The notes beneath the pieces were generated by a model. The model did not search any database. It saw nothing but the letters and a program-made list of their open reading frames with translations, and had not been told where the DNA came from. Positions 32,666 to 41,048 of a DNA stretch of 64,000 bases are shown here, piece by piece. The position numbers were made by a program, and so were the translations under genes. The stretch is from Nocardioides sp. BGMRC 2183 (lineage in GTDB: Bacteria > Actinomycetota > Actinomycetes > Propionibacteriales > Nocardioidaceae), in contig VSSA01000014.1 of NCBI GenBank assembly GCA_008123405.1, positions 1-64,000 of the forward strand, written 5' to 3'. Position 1 is the stretch's first letter. Each line of letters starts with the position of its first letter.

Positions 32666-33655
32666 CTAGCGCCGCCGGACGGCGGCGATCTCGGGCTGGT
32701 CGGCAAGGGACTCGAGGACCGCCTTCGCCGCTGCGTCGTCGCAGAGGCGGGCGGCGAAGAAGGCGGCGACGACGTCGATCAGGGCACCGCGGAGGTGATC
32801 CTGGTCAGTGAGCGGAGGCACCTCGAGGAAGCCGCGCGCGGAGCTCGGGTCCTCCGGGGCTGCGGGCAGCATGTGGCCGGCGTCGGCGAGCAGCACCAGC
32901 CACGCCTCGGTGGTGGCCGGCAGCGCCTCGGACCAGGTCCGCTCGATCGGGTCGTGACCGGGAGCGCCGGCTTCCTCGCCGTAGCGGATCGCGCTGGCGG
33001 CGACGACACCGTCGGCCGTTCCGCCCAGCAGCAACACCGGCGCGTCGACCGGCGCGGGCAGCAGCGTGCCCGCCGCGAAGCCCAACTGCTGTGAGGCCAT
33101 CGTGTGCGCGCCGTACGTCGCCACGGCCCGGATGGCCGGGAACCACTCGGACCGTGCGGACTGGAGCGCGACGGTGCCACCGGCGGAGTGCCCGAAGACG
33201 CCGATCCGGTCGAGGTCCAGTAGGCCGGCGAGCGGTCCCGCTTCGTGGGCGTCGGCGACGGCGGCGAGCACCGGGGCCAGCGCCGGCGTGGTCGGCGCCG
33301 ATCCGTAGGTCTGCGGCGTGACGGCGGTGATGTCGACCCCGGGCGTGAGCCCGAACTGGCCGGGGAACAGCTCCCCGACCCAATCGAAGGTGACCGCGAC
33401 CATGCCGGCGCGGGCCACCCCGACGGCGAGGTCGGTGTAGCCGGCGGAGGCGACGTTGATGCCCGGCAGCACGACGACGACCGGATAGGGGGCGCCGTCG
33501 GGGTCGGCCGCGAGCATGCCGCTCATCCGCTCGCGGTCGTCGCGCGCCGGCAGGGCCGGATAGCGCAGCGTCACGTGCGCGGTGTCGTACGGCGCGGTCG
33601 CGCCCGGCACCCGGACCGCGGTGCGGTGGGTGCGGATGAGTCGGTCGGTGGACAT
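32666..33655 (-). CDS. Chlorophyllase-like alpha/beta hydrolase
   Basis: A 329-residue esterase-type hydrolase starting at the ATG at 33655 (MSTDRLIRTH), after AGCAGGAC. The fold markers are YPVVVVLPGINVASAGYTDLAVGVARAGMVAV, the nucleophile elbow RIGVFGHSAGGTVAL (Ser157), and a late GHMLPAAP His. The arrangement, with the LPG oxyanion loop, a long-range Asp/Tyr-rich insertion and a GHSxGG elbow just after DLDRIGVFG, resembles plant chlorophyllases (GHSRGG) and the PAF-acetylhydrolase/dienelactone group. Chlorophyllase removes phytol from the ring D propionate. Given the next gene (PaO-like), it may de-esterify chlorophyll or pheophytin. A generic polyester or dienelactone hydrolase remains possible. 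Confidence 0.68.
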   Translation of the reverse strand: MSTDRLIRTHRTAVRVPGATAPYDTAHVTLRYPALPARDDRERMSGMLAADPDGAPYPVVVVLPGINVASAGYTDLAVGVARAGMVAVTFDWVGELFPGQFGLTPGVDITAVTPQTYGSAPTTPALAPVLAAVADAHEAGPLAGLLDLDRIGVFGHSAGGTVALQSARSEWFPAIRAVATYGAHTMASQQLGFAAGTLLPAPVDAPVLLLGGTADGVVAASAIRYGEEAGAPGHDPIERTWSEALPATTEAWLVLLADAGHMLPAAPEDPSSARGFLEVPPLTDQDHLRGALIDVVAAFFAARLCDDAAAKAVLESLADQPEIAAVRRR

Positions 33656-33662
33656 GTCCTGC

Positions 33663-34472
33663 TCAGCGCTCGTGCGGGCGGGGCAGGGAGCGGTCGCCAC
33701 CCCACAGGGCGCGCACCAGTTGCTGGGTCATCTCGGTGCCGAAGAACCGGTCGCCCATCTCGTTGGCCGGGTCGCGCTCGGCGATGTTGCGGCGGATGGC
33801 GAGGTCGGAGGCGGCGAGCGCGGCCTGCTCCTCGACGGGCACGCGCGGCGCCTCGTCGACCCAGCCCAACCAGCGGTCCAGATGGCGCTCGGCGAGGTCG
33901 CTGACGAGGGCGGTGGTGCGCTGGTCGCCGGGCGCCATGAAGCAGAACGCCGTGGGCGAGAGGCTCGCACGTACGAAGGCGCTGCGGCTGACGAAGGGCT
34001 CGATCCAGTCGTTGTCGGCGCGCACCTGCTCCCACTCCGCGTTCAACGGAGCGTAGTAGCGGTCGTAGGAGTCGGTGTCGGCCATCAGGTAGGACCGCGG
34101 CACGGAGTCGAGGAACAACCACCCCTGGGGGAAGGCGCCCAATGCCATGCCGAAGTGCGGCACCCTGGTCTCCGGGCCGAGCCAGATCGTGAGGTGGACG
34201 TTGACGAAGCCCATCGCGGCGCTCTCCATGTGGGAGTGCACCATCCAGTCGATCTCGGGGCCGCTGTAGGCACGGACACTGCCCGACGGGCCGGCCTCGG
34301 AGCTGAAGCTCTCGAGGACGTCGGTCGAGGGGTCGCGGTGGAGCTCGAAGCGCTCGTGGACCTTCGTGGCGAGGCGGTCGATGAGCGCCTTCCAGTCCGC
34401 GAACAGCGTGGTGACATCGGTCGGGCCGGCGGCGTCGAAGTACTCCTGCACCGACTTCAGGTTCTGCGTCAT
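33663..34472 (-). CDS. Red chlorophyll catabolite reductase (RCCR)-like protein, main copy
   Basis: A 269-residue protein and the first gene of the core operon. It aligns by eye with plant RCCR as I recall it: GPEIDWMVHSHMES (plant SPIDFVIGSWIHC), VPHFGMALGAFPQGWLFLDSVPRSYLM (plant APNFVVELIQ...LILDLPHRKDLV), YDRYYAP (plant LKEYYQD), WIEPFVSRSAFVRASLSPTA (plant VNPYVSPSLFVRSAFSPTA), then ASDLAIRRNIAERDPANEM and FFGTEMTQQLVRAL (plant RRDKSFRRKSIEDDLDLQ, MFGEEVSSRVVHAI). This is a strong pattern across the whole domain. The plant active-site Glu in VVEL is not conserved; the Asp near ERDP appears to be. It probably reduces an open-chain tetrapyrrole made by the PaO-like enzyme. The operator at 34501 lies upstream. 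Confidence 0.75.
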   Translation of the reverse strand: MTQNLKSVQEYFDAAGPTDVTTLFADWKALIDRLATKVHERFELHRDPSTDVLESFSSEAGPSGSVRAYSGPEIDWMVHSHMESAAMGFVNVHLTIWLGPETRVPHFGMALGAFPQGWLFLDSVPRSYLMADTDSYDRYYAPLNAEWEQVRADNDWIEPFVSRSAFVRASLSPTAFCFMAPGDQRTTALVSDLAERHLDRWLGWVDEAPRVPVEEQAALAASDLAIRRNIAERDPANEMGDRFFGTEMTQQLVRALWGGDRSLPRPHER

Positions 34473-34500
34473 GCGTCCCTCCCAGGGCCAAGGTCTATCA

Positions 34501-34518
34501 AGAATATATTTTATCGGA
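34501..34518. promoter_or_regulatory. Island motif, site 6 (AGAATATATTTTATCGGA)
   Basis: A degenerate copy, 29 bases upstream of the ATG at 34472. The left half (AGAATATAT) is perfect and the right half is altered. It controls the core chlorophyll-like operon. The remainder of the gap to 34617 holds nothing I recognise. Confidence 0.6.
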
Positions 34519-34617
34519 TCAGTTGTCAGCGGTCAGGCGTGATTTCGGACGACCAGTTCACGCGATCGAGGGGGCCGCGTGGGAGCGTTCGGCCAGATTC
34601 CTCGCCGGATCCGGCCC

Positions 34618-36063
34618 TCATCCGACGGGGTACGCCGCCGCGGCCATGCCCACGCCCCCGGCGCGGAACGCGGCCGGGGCATGCGCGACACAGTCCTGGA
34701 CGTACTCCAGCAACCCCTCGTCGCCGTACTCCCGCCCCCAGCCGGAGCGCTTGATCCCGCCGAACGGAGCGTGCAGCGCCATGCCGGTGCGGTTGTGAGT
34801 GTTGACGAACGTGAACCCGGCATCGAGGCGCGCCGCGACGTCGAACGCACGCTCCTCGTCGCTCGACCACACCGAGGCGCCGAGCCCGAGCTCACCGGCG
34901 TTGGCGCGGGCGACGACCTCGTCGACGTCGGTGTAGGCCAGCACCGGCAGCACCGGACCGAACTGCTCCGCGGCGACCAGCGGATGGGCGTCGTCGACCC
35001 CGGTCACCAGCACCGGTGGCACGAAGTGGCCGCCGCCGAGATCGGTGTCGTCGTCGACCGCGCCGATCCGGTGTGTCGTGCCGCCGGCCGCGACCGCCGC
35101 AGCAGTTAGCGACTCCAGCCGCCGTGCGGCATCGGCGGTGACGACCGGGCCCATCGAGACACCGGCATGCAGTGGGTCACCGATGCGCAGGATCCGCTCG
35201 GCCGCGCAGAGGAGCCCGTCGACCGTCTCGGTCGCCCGCGCGGCCGGGACGTAGAGGCGCTTGACGGCCATGCAGACCTGGCCGCTGGTGGCGAAGGCCG
35301 CCATCAGCAGTCGTTCGTAGTCGGGCTCGGCCAGCGCGGCGTCCGGCAGCAGGATCGCGGGATCGTTGCCGCCGAGCTCGAGCACGCTGGGGGTGAGCGA
35401 GCGCCCGGCCAGGCCGGCGATCGCGCGTCCCGCTGCCTCCCCGCCGGTGAACGCGACGCGACGCACCAGCGGATGCTCGACGAGCGCGGTCGCGGTGGGG
35501 GCATCGCCCACCACGACGTGCAGCACCCGGTCCGGCAGCACCGCCGCGATCGTCTCGAGCATCCGGGTGACGCCGAAGGGCGCGAGCGGCGACGGCTTGA
35601 CCACGATCGCGTTGCCGGCCGCCAGCGCCGGCCCGACCTTGAGCGCAGCCAGGACGAGCGGGGCGTTCCACGGCGTCACCGCCGCCACCACGCCGTACGG
35701 ACGCCGGCGCACGACCAGCCGACCTCGCTCGTCGTCCGACGAGCGGTCGCCGAGCAGCCCCGGGCTGCGGTCGGCGTACCAACGCAGCACGGTGGCCGCG
35801 AAGCCAGCCTCACCGCGGGCATCGGCGAGCACCTTGCCGGTCTCGCGGGCGACCAGCTCGGCGATCTCGTCCAGGTGCGGCTCCAGCGCGTCGGCGGCGA
35901 TCCGCAGCCAGCGCGTCCGTTCCTCCACCGACCGTCGTGCCCAGACGCGCTGGGCCGCGTCGGCTGCGCGCACGACTGCCTCGACCCTGGCCTGGTCGGC
36001 GTGGACGACCTCGCCCACGACCTCGGCGACCCGGGCGGGATTCTCCCGCGAGGTGATGGTCAC
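34618..36063 (-). CDS. NAD(P)-dependent aldehyde dehydrogenase, copy 1
   Basis: A 481-residue aldehyde dehydrogenase. The GTG at 36063 overlaps the monooxygenase stop as GTGA. Family motifs: PYGVVAAVTPWNAPL, the nucleotide-binding VAFTGGEAAGRAI, the general base Glu in VLELGGNDPAILL, the nucleophile Cys in TSGQVCMAVKR, and EQFGPVLPVLAY, then NTHNRTGMALHAPFGGIKRSG near the end. It oxidises an aldehyde to an acid, probably one released by oxygenase or aldolase cleavage in the pathway (for example from a side chain or a methine bridge). It is the last gene of the 42.4-34.6 kb operon. Confidence 0.9.
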   Translation of the reverse strand: MTITSRENPARVAEVVGEVVHADQARVEAVVRAADAAQRVWARRSVEERTRWLRIAADALEPHLDEIAELVARETGKVLADARGEAGFAATVLRWYADRSPGLLGDRSSDDERGRLVVRRRPYGVVAAVTPWNAPLVLAALKVGPALAAGNAIVVKPSPLAPFGVTRMLETIAAVLPDRVLHVVVGDAPTATALVEHPLVRRVAFTGGEAAGRAIAGLAGRSLTPSVLELGGNDPAILLPDAALAEPDYERLLMAAFATSGQVCMAVKRLYVPAARATETVDGLLCAAERILRIGDPLHAGVSMGPVVTADAARRLESLTAAAVAAGGTTHRIGAVDDDTDLGGGHFVPPVLVTGVDDAHPLVAAEQFGPVLPVLAYTDVDEVVARANAGELGLGASVWSSDEERAFDVAARLDAGFTFVNTHNRTGMALHAPFGGIKRSGWGREYGDEGLLEYVQDCVAHAPAAFRAGGVGMAAAAYPVG

Positions 36064-37274
36064 GTCGTGGCACCGCCGAGCATCGCCACCGGTCGGCCGA
36101 CCCGCAGCGAGTTGATCATCGAGGTGTTCAGCAGGTGTGCCCGCATGCGCTCGGGGTCTGCGGCCAGCGCGCGGAGTTCGTCGTGATAGGCGCGCTGGGC
36201 CTCCGGGTCGCTCTGGCGCAGCCGCTCCCAGTTGTCGTGCGTGATCGTCTTGACGTACCCGAGCGCCACTTGGCGTCGCGCCGCGCAGGCCACGTCGAGG
36301 TCCTCGAGCGTGCCGGCGCCGTCCAGCAGCGCGAGCAGCGCCCGCGCCTCGACGACCGCATCGTGGAGCCCGCTGTTCATGCCCATCCCGCCGAGCGGGT
36401 TGTTGATGTGCGCGGCGTCGCCGGCCAGCAGCAGCCGACCCTTGCGGAAGGTGTCGGCGACGCGCTGGTGCACCCGATAGAGGGTGGTGTGCAGGACCTG
36501 CCACGGGCGGCCGAGATCAGCCACACCCGCGAGGCGGGCCTGGACCCGCACCGGGTCGCTCTCCACCTCGTCGGGCGTCTCGGGGTCTGTCGGGAAGAGC
36601 ACCCGCCAGTGCTCGGGTGTGCGCAGCAGGACCAGCCACTCGGTCGGGTCGAAGACGTAGTTCACCGCCGAGATGCCCGGGAGGATCGTGTCGAGGTCCT
36701 CGGTCGTCGAGGCCACCAGGAACCGCTCCGGATAGGTCATTCCCTCGAAGGTGAAGCCCGCTGTCTGACGCACCTGCGAGTTGGCGCCGTCGGCGCCGAT
36801 CACCCAGTCGGCGCTGAACGTCGCGCCGGCCTCGGTGCGGACGGTCGCCGAGTCACCGTCGGTGCTGGCCGCCACCACGCGCTGCCCGAAACGCACCGTG
36901 ACGTGGGGCATCGCCTCCAGTTCGGCGAGCAGGATCGGCGTCAGCTTGCTCTGCTCGCACTGCACACGGAAGGGGTACGGCGTCTCCCCCGCGAGGATGC
37001 CGAGGTCGAGGTCGGCGATCGGGCCGGTGGTGCGGTCGCGGTACTGGAACCCCGTCGAGACCAGACCGCGCTCCATCAGCGGCTCCAGCACACCGAGGTC
37101 GGCCAGCATCTCCAGGCTCGGCGGGTGGAACGTCGACGCGCGCGACTCGGTGGCGAGGGCCTCGCCGGCCTCGAGCACGGTGACGGTGACGCCGGCGCGG
37201 GCGAGCACCAACGCGGCGGTCAGACCGACGGGGCCGGCTCCGGCCACGATCACCTGCGCGGACGCGATGCTCAT
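36060..37274 (-). CDS. FAD-dependent aromatic-type monooxygenase (PHBH/PheA fold)
   Basis: A 404-residue class A flavoprotein monooxygenase. It starts at the ATG at 37274, overlapping the PEP-mutase-like stop by 4 bases. The motifs are the GxGxxG site VIVAGAGPVGLTAALVLARAG, the DG motif WVIGADGANSQVRQTAG, and the GD motif RLLLAGDAAHINNPLGGMGMN. It uses NAD(P)H and O2 to hydroxylate an electron-rich ring. Pyrroles and hydroxylated lactams are suitable substrates for this chemistry, so it may start the degradation of single pyrrole rings. The C-terminus after GMGMN is shorter than in phenol hydroxylases, with no thioredoxin-like domain. Confidence 0.88.
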   Translation of the reverse strand: MSIASAQVIVAGAGPVGLTAALVLARAGVTVTVLEAGEALATESRASTFHPPSLEMLADLGVLEPLMERGLVSTGFQYRDRTTGPIADLDLGILAGETPYPFRVQCEQSKLTPILLAELEAMPHVTVRFGQRVVAASTDGDSATVRTEAGATFSADWVIGADGANSQVRQTAGFTFEGMTYPERFLVASTTEDLDTILPGISAVNYVFDPTEWLVLLRTPEHWRVLFPTDPETPDEVESDPVRVQARLAGVADLGRPWQVLHTTLYRVHQRVADTFRKGRLLLAGDAAHINNPLGGMGMNSGLHDAVVEARALLALLDGAGTLEDLDVACAARRQVALGYVKTITHDNWERLRQSDPEAQRAYHDELRALAADPERMRAHLLNTSMINSLRVGRPVAMLGGATT

Positions 37275-38215
37275 GCTGTCCCCTTCACGGCGGCCGTTGT
37301 CGCGGCAGCCACGTTGTCGGCGTACTCGATCTCTGTCTGCAACAGCTGCGGCAGCCCGACCAGGTCGGTCAGCTCCGACCAGGACATGCGCGGAGTCTCG
37401 GCGGCGCTGCCGGCCGCGGCGATCCGGCGGTACGTCGCACGCGCGGCAGCTGCCGCGGCCAGCAGGGCCGAGACCGGATGGATCACGACCCGCACCCCGG
37501 CGGCACCGAGGTCGGCAGTGCTGGGCGCCGCCTCCACCGGCGCGCCCGCCTCCGAGCAGTTCCACACCAGCGGCAGGTCGTGGCCGGCCGCCACCAACGC
37601 ATCGCGTACGACGCCCAGCTCGGCCAGCCCCGCCCCCTCGGGGAAGATGGCGTCGGCGCCGGCCTCGGCGAACGCGAGCGCCCGATCGACCACCTCGTCG
37701 AGACCCCGCACCGAGAGCGCGTCGGTGCGCGCCACCACTACGATCCCGGTGCCCGCCTCGACGGCCGCACGGACCCGGCCGGCCGCTTCCGCGATGTCGA
37801 CGACGTCCTTGCCGGCCAGGTGGCCGCAGCGCTTGGGCGAGACCTGATCCTCCAGGTGCAGGCCGGCGACGCCGGCGGCCGCATAGGCAAGCGTGGTGTG
37901 CCGCGCCTGGAGGGCGTTGCCGTAGCCGGTGTCGGCATCGGCCAGCACGGGCACGCCGTCCAGCGCGGGCACGATCGCGGCGGCACGCCGGGCGATGTCG
38001 GTGCCGTGCACGAATCCCAGGTCGGGCAGGCCCAGCTCGACGGCGGAGACCGTCGCACCGGAGAGGCAGACGGCGCGGGCGCCGCTGGCCACGGCCAACC
38101 GGGCGGTCACCGCGTCGTAGACCCCGGGCAGCTGCACCGGCTCCGCGCCGGCGATCAGCGACCGCAACGCACGGGCCGGGTCGCCCACCGGCGCACCGAG
38201 CACCCGCGTCGTCAT
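37271..38215 (-). CDS. Isocitrate lyase/PEP mutase family C-C lyase
   Basis: A 314-residue TIM-barrel protein of the ICL/PEPM superfamily. Visible are QLPGVYDAVTARLAVASGARAVCLSGA, the Mg-binding VPVLADADTGYGN, the catalytic loop HLEDQVSPKRCGHLAGK, VVVARTDAL and GADAIFPEGAG. KRCGH marks the 2-methylisocitrate lyase/2,3-dimethylmalate lyase branch. Dimethylmalate lyase splits 2,3-dimethylmalate to propionate and pyruvate. Alkyl-substituted malates would form from hydrated methyl-alkyl-maleic acids, which are oxidation products of methylated pyrrole rings, so the activity fits the proposed pathway. It overlaps both neighbours by 4 bases. Confidence 0.82.
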   Translation of the reverse strand: MTTRVLGAPVGDPARALRSLIAGAEPVQLPGVYDAVTARLAVASGARAVCLSGATVSAVELGLPDLGFVHGTDIARRAAAIVPALDGVPVLADADTGYGNALQARHTTLAYAAAGVAGLHLEDQVSPKRCGHLAGKDVVDIAEAAGRVRAAVEAGTGIVVVARTDALSVRGLDEVVDRALAFAEAGADAIFPEGAGLAELGVVRDALVAAGHDLPLVWNCSEAGAPVEAAPSTADLGAAGVRVVIHPVSALLAAAAAARATYRRIAAAGSAAETPRMSWSELTDLVGLPQLLQTEIEYADNVAAATTAAVKGTA

Positions 38216-39714
38216 CGACGGTGCAGCGCGAAGCCGCCCTCGACGCCGACGACCCGGGCGCCGGTGAAGACGCGGATGGTCTCCACCGTGCCCTCCTCGC
38301 CCATCCCGGACAGCCCCCAGGCGGGGCGCGGCGTCATCAGGTGCAGGCTCATCACCGACGAACCGTTGACCTTCACCTCACCGGCGCAGACCTCGCGCGC
38401 CACCTCCAGCGCGGCTTCGGTGTCCGTGCCGACGACGTAGCCCTCCAACCCGAACGGGGTGGCGTTGGCCAGGTCGACGGCCTGATCCACGTCTTCGTAG
38501 GGGTGCACAGTGGCGACCGGGCCGAACACCTCGTCCAGCGCCGCCGTGCTCGGCACGTCGGTGATCAGCGTCGGGGCCAGGAAGATCCCCTCGCCCTCGG
38601 GCAGCACGGTGGTGACGTGCGCCTTCCCGCCCGCCTCCAGTCGTGCGTCGATCTGGCTCCGCAGCCTGGCCCGGTGGCCGGCGTGCGCGATCGGTCCGAA
38701 CTCGGTGGCCGGGTCGAGCGGATCGCCGACGACAAGTCCCGCGAGCCGCTCCTCGATCTTCTCCACGAGCGCGTCGGCCTTGTCGGCCGGCACCACCAGG
38801 CGTCCCAACGCGCGACACCATTGGCCGTTGAGGGTGGTGAGCAGGTCCGTCGCGGCACGGGCGGCGTCGTCGAGGTCGGCGTCCGGCATCACCACCAGCG
38901 GGTTGTTGCCGCCGAGCTCGAGCTGGAGCGCGGTGAAGTTGGCGGCGCAGGCGGTCGCGATCGCCGTGCCGGCCTCGAGACCGCCGGTGAAGGAGACCGC
39001 CCTGATCCGGCGGTCGTTGACGACCCGGCCACCGACGTGGGCGCCGCCCTGCAGCAGCTGGAAGGTGCCGCTCGGCACGTCGTGCTCGGTCAGGACGCGG
39101 TCGATGATCGTGGCCAGCAGCGTGGTGCCCCAGGCGGCGTACTCACTCGGCTTGAGCAGCGTGGGGGCGCCGGCGGCCAGTGAGCTGGCCACCTTGTGGG
39201 CGGCCATCGGTGCGGGTGCGTTCCACGGCACCAGGCACAGCGTTGGCCCCAGCGGCAGCCGATGGACCTCGACCGTCCGACCGTTGTCGCCGGCAGTGGT
39301 CTCGAGCAGGACGCCGTCGCGCAGCTGCTGAGCCGCGAGGTGGAAGGCTCCGGGGACGATCATGGCGACGATGGCGGTCTGGGTGACCGGGACTCCGGTC
39401 GCGAGTGCGTCGAGCGCCGCGATCCGCGGCACCTCGGGTGCCAGCGCGGTCCCGATCGCGTCGAGGATCTCGGCCCGACGCTCCGCTGCGAGTGCCCGCC
39501 AGCCCTTCGTGCGGTGGACCCGCTCGGCGGCGGCAGCAGCAGCGTCGACGTCGTCGTCGCTGCAGGCCAGCGCCGGGCCCAGGTCTGCGCCGGTGTAGGG
39601 GTCGGCCAGGCGGAGATCCAGCTCCTCGGCCGGCGCGCTCCACCGACCGTCGACCAACTGCTCGAGGGCGGGGAGCAGCAGTTCGCCGCGCCCGACGCCC
39701 ACGGGTTCGCTCAT
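38212..39714 (-). CDS. NAD(P)-dependent aldehyde dehydrogenase, copy 2
   Basis: A 500-residue aldehyde dehydrogenase starting at the ATG at 39714 (MSEPVGVGRGELLL), overlapping the upstream stop by 4 bases. It shows LPLGPTLCLVPWNAPAPMAAHKVA, AVSFTGGLEAGTAIA, the Glu in LQLELGGNNPLVV, and the candidate Cys in NGQWCRALGRLVV; the usual GQxC context is changed to GQWC but the Cys is kept. EVFGPVATVHPYED and WGLSGMGEEGTVETIRVFTG follow. It differs clearly from copy 1 at 34618, so the two probably oxidise different aldehydes. Confidence 0.88.
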   Translation of the reverse strand: MSEPVGVGRGELLLPALEQLVDGRWSAPAEELDLRLADPYTGADLGPALACSDDDVDAAAAAAERVHRTKGWRALAAERRAEILDAIGTALAPEVPRIAALDALATGVPVTQTAIVAMIVPGAFHLAAQQLRDGVLLETTAGDNGRTVEVHRLPLGPTLCLVPWNAPAPMAAHKVASSLAAGAPTLLKPSEYAAWGTTLLATIIDRVLTEHDVPSGTFQLLQGGAHVGGRVVNDRRIRAVSFTGGLEAGTAIATACAANFTALQLELGGNNPLVVMPDADLDDAARAATDLLTTLNGQWCRALGRLVVPADKADALVEKIEERLAGLVVGDPLDPATEFGPIAHAGHRARLRSQIDARLEAGGKAHVTTVLPEGEGIFLAPTLITDVPSTAALDEVFGPVATVHPYEDVDQAVDLANATPFGLEGYVVGTDTEAALEVAREVCAGEVKVNGSSVMSLHLMTPRPAWGLSGMGEEGTVETIRVFTGARVVGVEGGFALHRR

Positions 39715-41048
39715 CGGGCGCCCTCCTTCGCGGAGCTCGTTGTCGTGCTCGCCGAGCTCGCCTTCTTGGTGAAACTGTCGGTCGTGGTCAGCCCAGCCCA
39801 ACCCTCGTTGTCCACGATCGTCTTGGCCAGATCCAGTTTGCCGCGCTCGGCGGGGAACGCCTGGACCAGACCCATCGCCGTGTCGCGCACACCCCTGCCG
39901 ATCTGGGTGCCCATCAACGCTCCCGACGTGCCGCACATCTTCAGGGCGAGCAGGGAGACTTGGTGGGCGTGCTCGGTGATCGCGCCCTTGGCGAGCTTCC
40001 AGGAGTTCACCACGTCCTGCTTGGGCAGCAGCGGCGGGTCTGATGCCTCCAGGTCGACCTGCCGGCGCAGCCACAGGTGCGCCTCGGCCAGCTCCCGCTC
40101 CCCCTCGCCGATCATCACCTGGTGCATCGGGCTGGAGGCGATCGGCTTGCCGGTGTCCGCGAACGTCGCGCTCATCACCCGGTTCATCGCATACTCCCAG
40201 ACCCCACGGGCGACGCCGGCGTAGATCGAGGCGATCGCGATCTGGTTGCCGACCCACGAGCCGCGCGACATGGTGGTCGCTCGACTGAACGCACCCGGCA
40301 CGGCGAGCGCCAGCTCGTCGGGGACGAAACAGTTCTCCATGATCAGACCGTTGTTGTCCGAGGCCCGCATGCCGAGCCCGATCCAGGGCGCACGCGAGCG
40401 GGCCCCCTCGGTCTCGCGCGGCACCAGGAAGAGCGTCAGGGCATCGAGGCCCTCGACGTCGTCGCGGCGCGCGGTGACCAGGTAGTAGTCCGCGGACCCC
40501 GACAGGCAGCCGAACGACTTCTCGCCGTTGAGCAACCACCCACCCTCGGCCCGGGTGGCGGTGGTGCGGATCAGCACGTTCGCGTTGGAGGCCTTGACCG
40601 CCTCGCTCGCGAAGTTGCCGATCGCCTTCTTGTCGGTGCCCATCAGGTGCAGCACCTTCTCGGCGAAGGCGCGGACCTCCGGCGCCTCCTCGTCGGTGTA
40701 GAGGCCGGCGTCGAGCGCGGCGAGCGGCAGCATGCCGCGTGAGGACGAGGAGCAGTGGAAGAAGTACGCCAGGGCCGTCGATCCGCAGACGGTGCCCAGG
40801 GCATAGGTGGTCGCGGCGAGATCGCGCAGCCCGCCGCCGAGGCCGCCATACTCCTGCGGTACGACGAGACCGAGCAGGCCGGCGTCGCCGAGCAGCTTGA
40901 GGTGGCCCTCGGGCAGTGCGCCCGCCTCGTCGGCGGCGTCGGCGGCGGCGGCGATGGTCGGCAACACCGACTCCACCCGCAGCGCACGCTCACGCTCCTC
41001 CTCGGTCAGGTCGGGGAAGACGATCTCGGCGGTGAGCTTGGCGGTCAT
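39711..41048 (-). CDS. Acyl-CoA dehydrogenase-fold flavoprotein, possibly class D monooxygenase
   Basis: A 445-residue protein with the acyl-CoA dehydrogenase fold (LKLLGDAGLLGLVVPQEYGGLGG, EGGWLLNGEKSFGCLSGSADYYLV). The usual ACAD catalytic Glu motif and the IYEGT/GEGT loop are absent. Instead the region around PMHQVMIGEGERELAEAHLWLRRQVDLE is like the flavin-dependent two-component monooxygenases (DszC/HpaB-like). The gene overlaps the flavin reductase fusion gene by 4 bases, which would supply reduced flavin. It is therefore probably an oxygenase acting on a cyclic substrate. The C-terminus is a low-complexity Ser/Thr/Lys tail. A true acyl-CoA dehydrogenase is the alternative. Confidence 0.72.
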   Translation of the reverse strand: MTAKLTAEIVFPDLTEEERERALRVESVLPTIAAAADAADEAGALPEGHLKLLGDAGLLGLVVPQEYGGLGGGLRDLAATTYALGTVCGSTALAYFFHCSSSSRGMLPLAALDAGLYTDEEAPEVRAFAEKVLHLMGTDKKAIGNFASEAVKASNANVLIRTTATRAEGGWLLNGEKSFGCLSGSADYYLVTARRDDVEGLDALTLFLVPRETEGARSRAPWIGLGMRASDNNGLIMENCFVPDELALAVPGAFSRATTMSRGSWVGNQIAIASIYAGVARGVWEYAMNRVMSATFADTGKPIASSPMHQVMIGEGERELAEAHLWLRRQVDLEASDPPLLPKQDVVNSWKLAKGAITEHAHQVSLLALKMCGTSGALMGTQIGRGVRDTAMGLVQAFPAERGKLDLAKTIVDNEGWAGLTTTDSFTKKASSASTTTSSAKEGAR

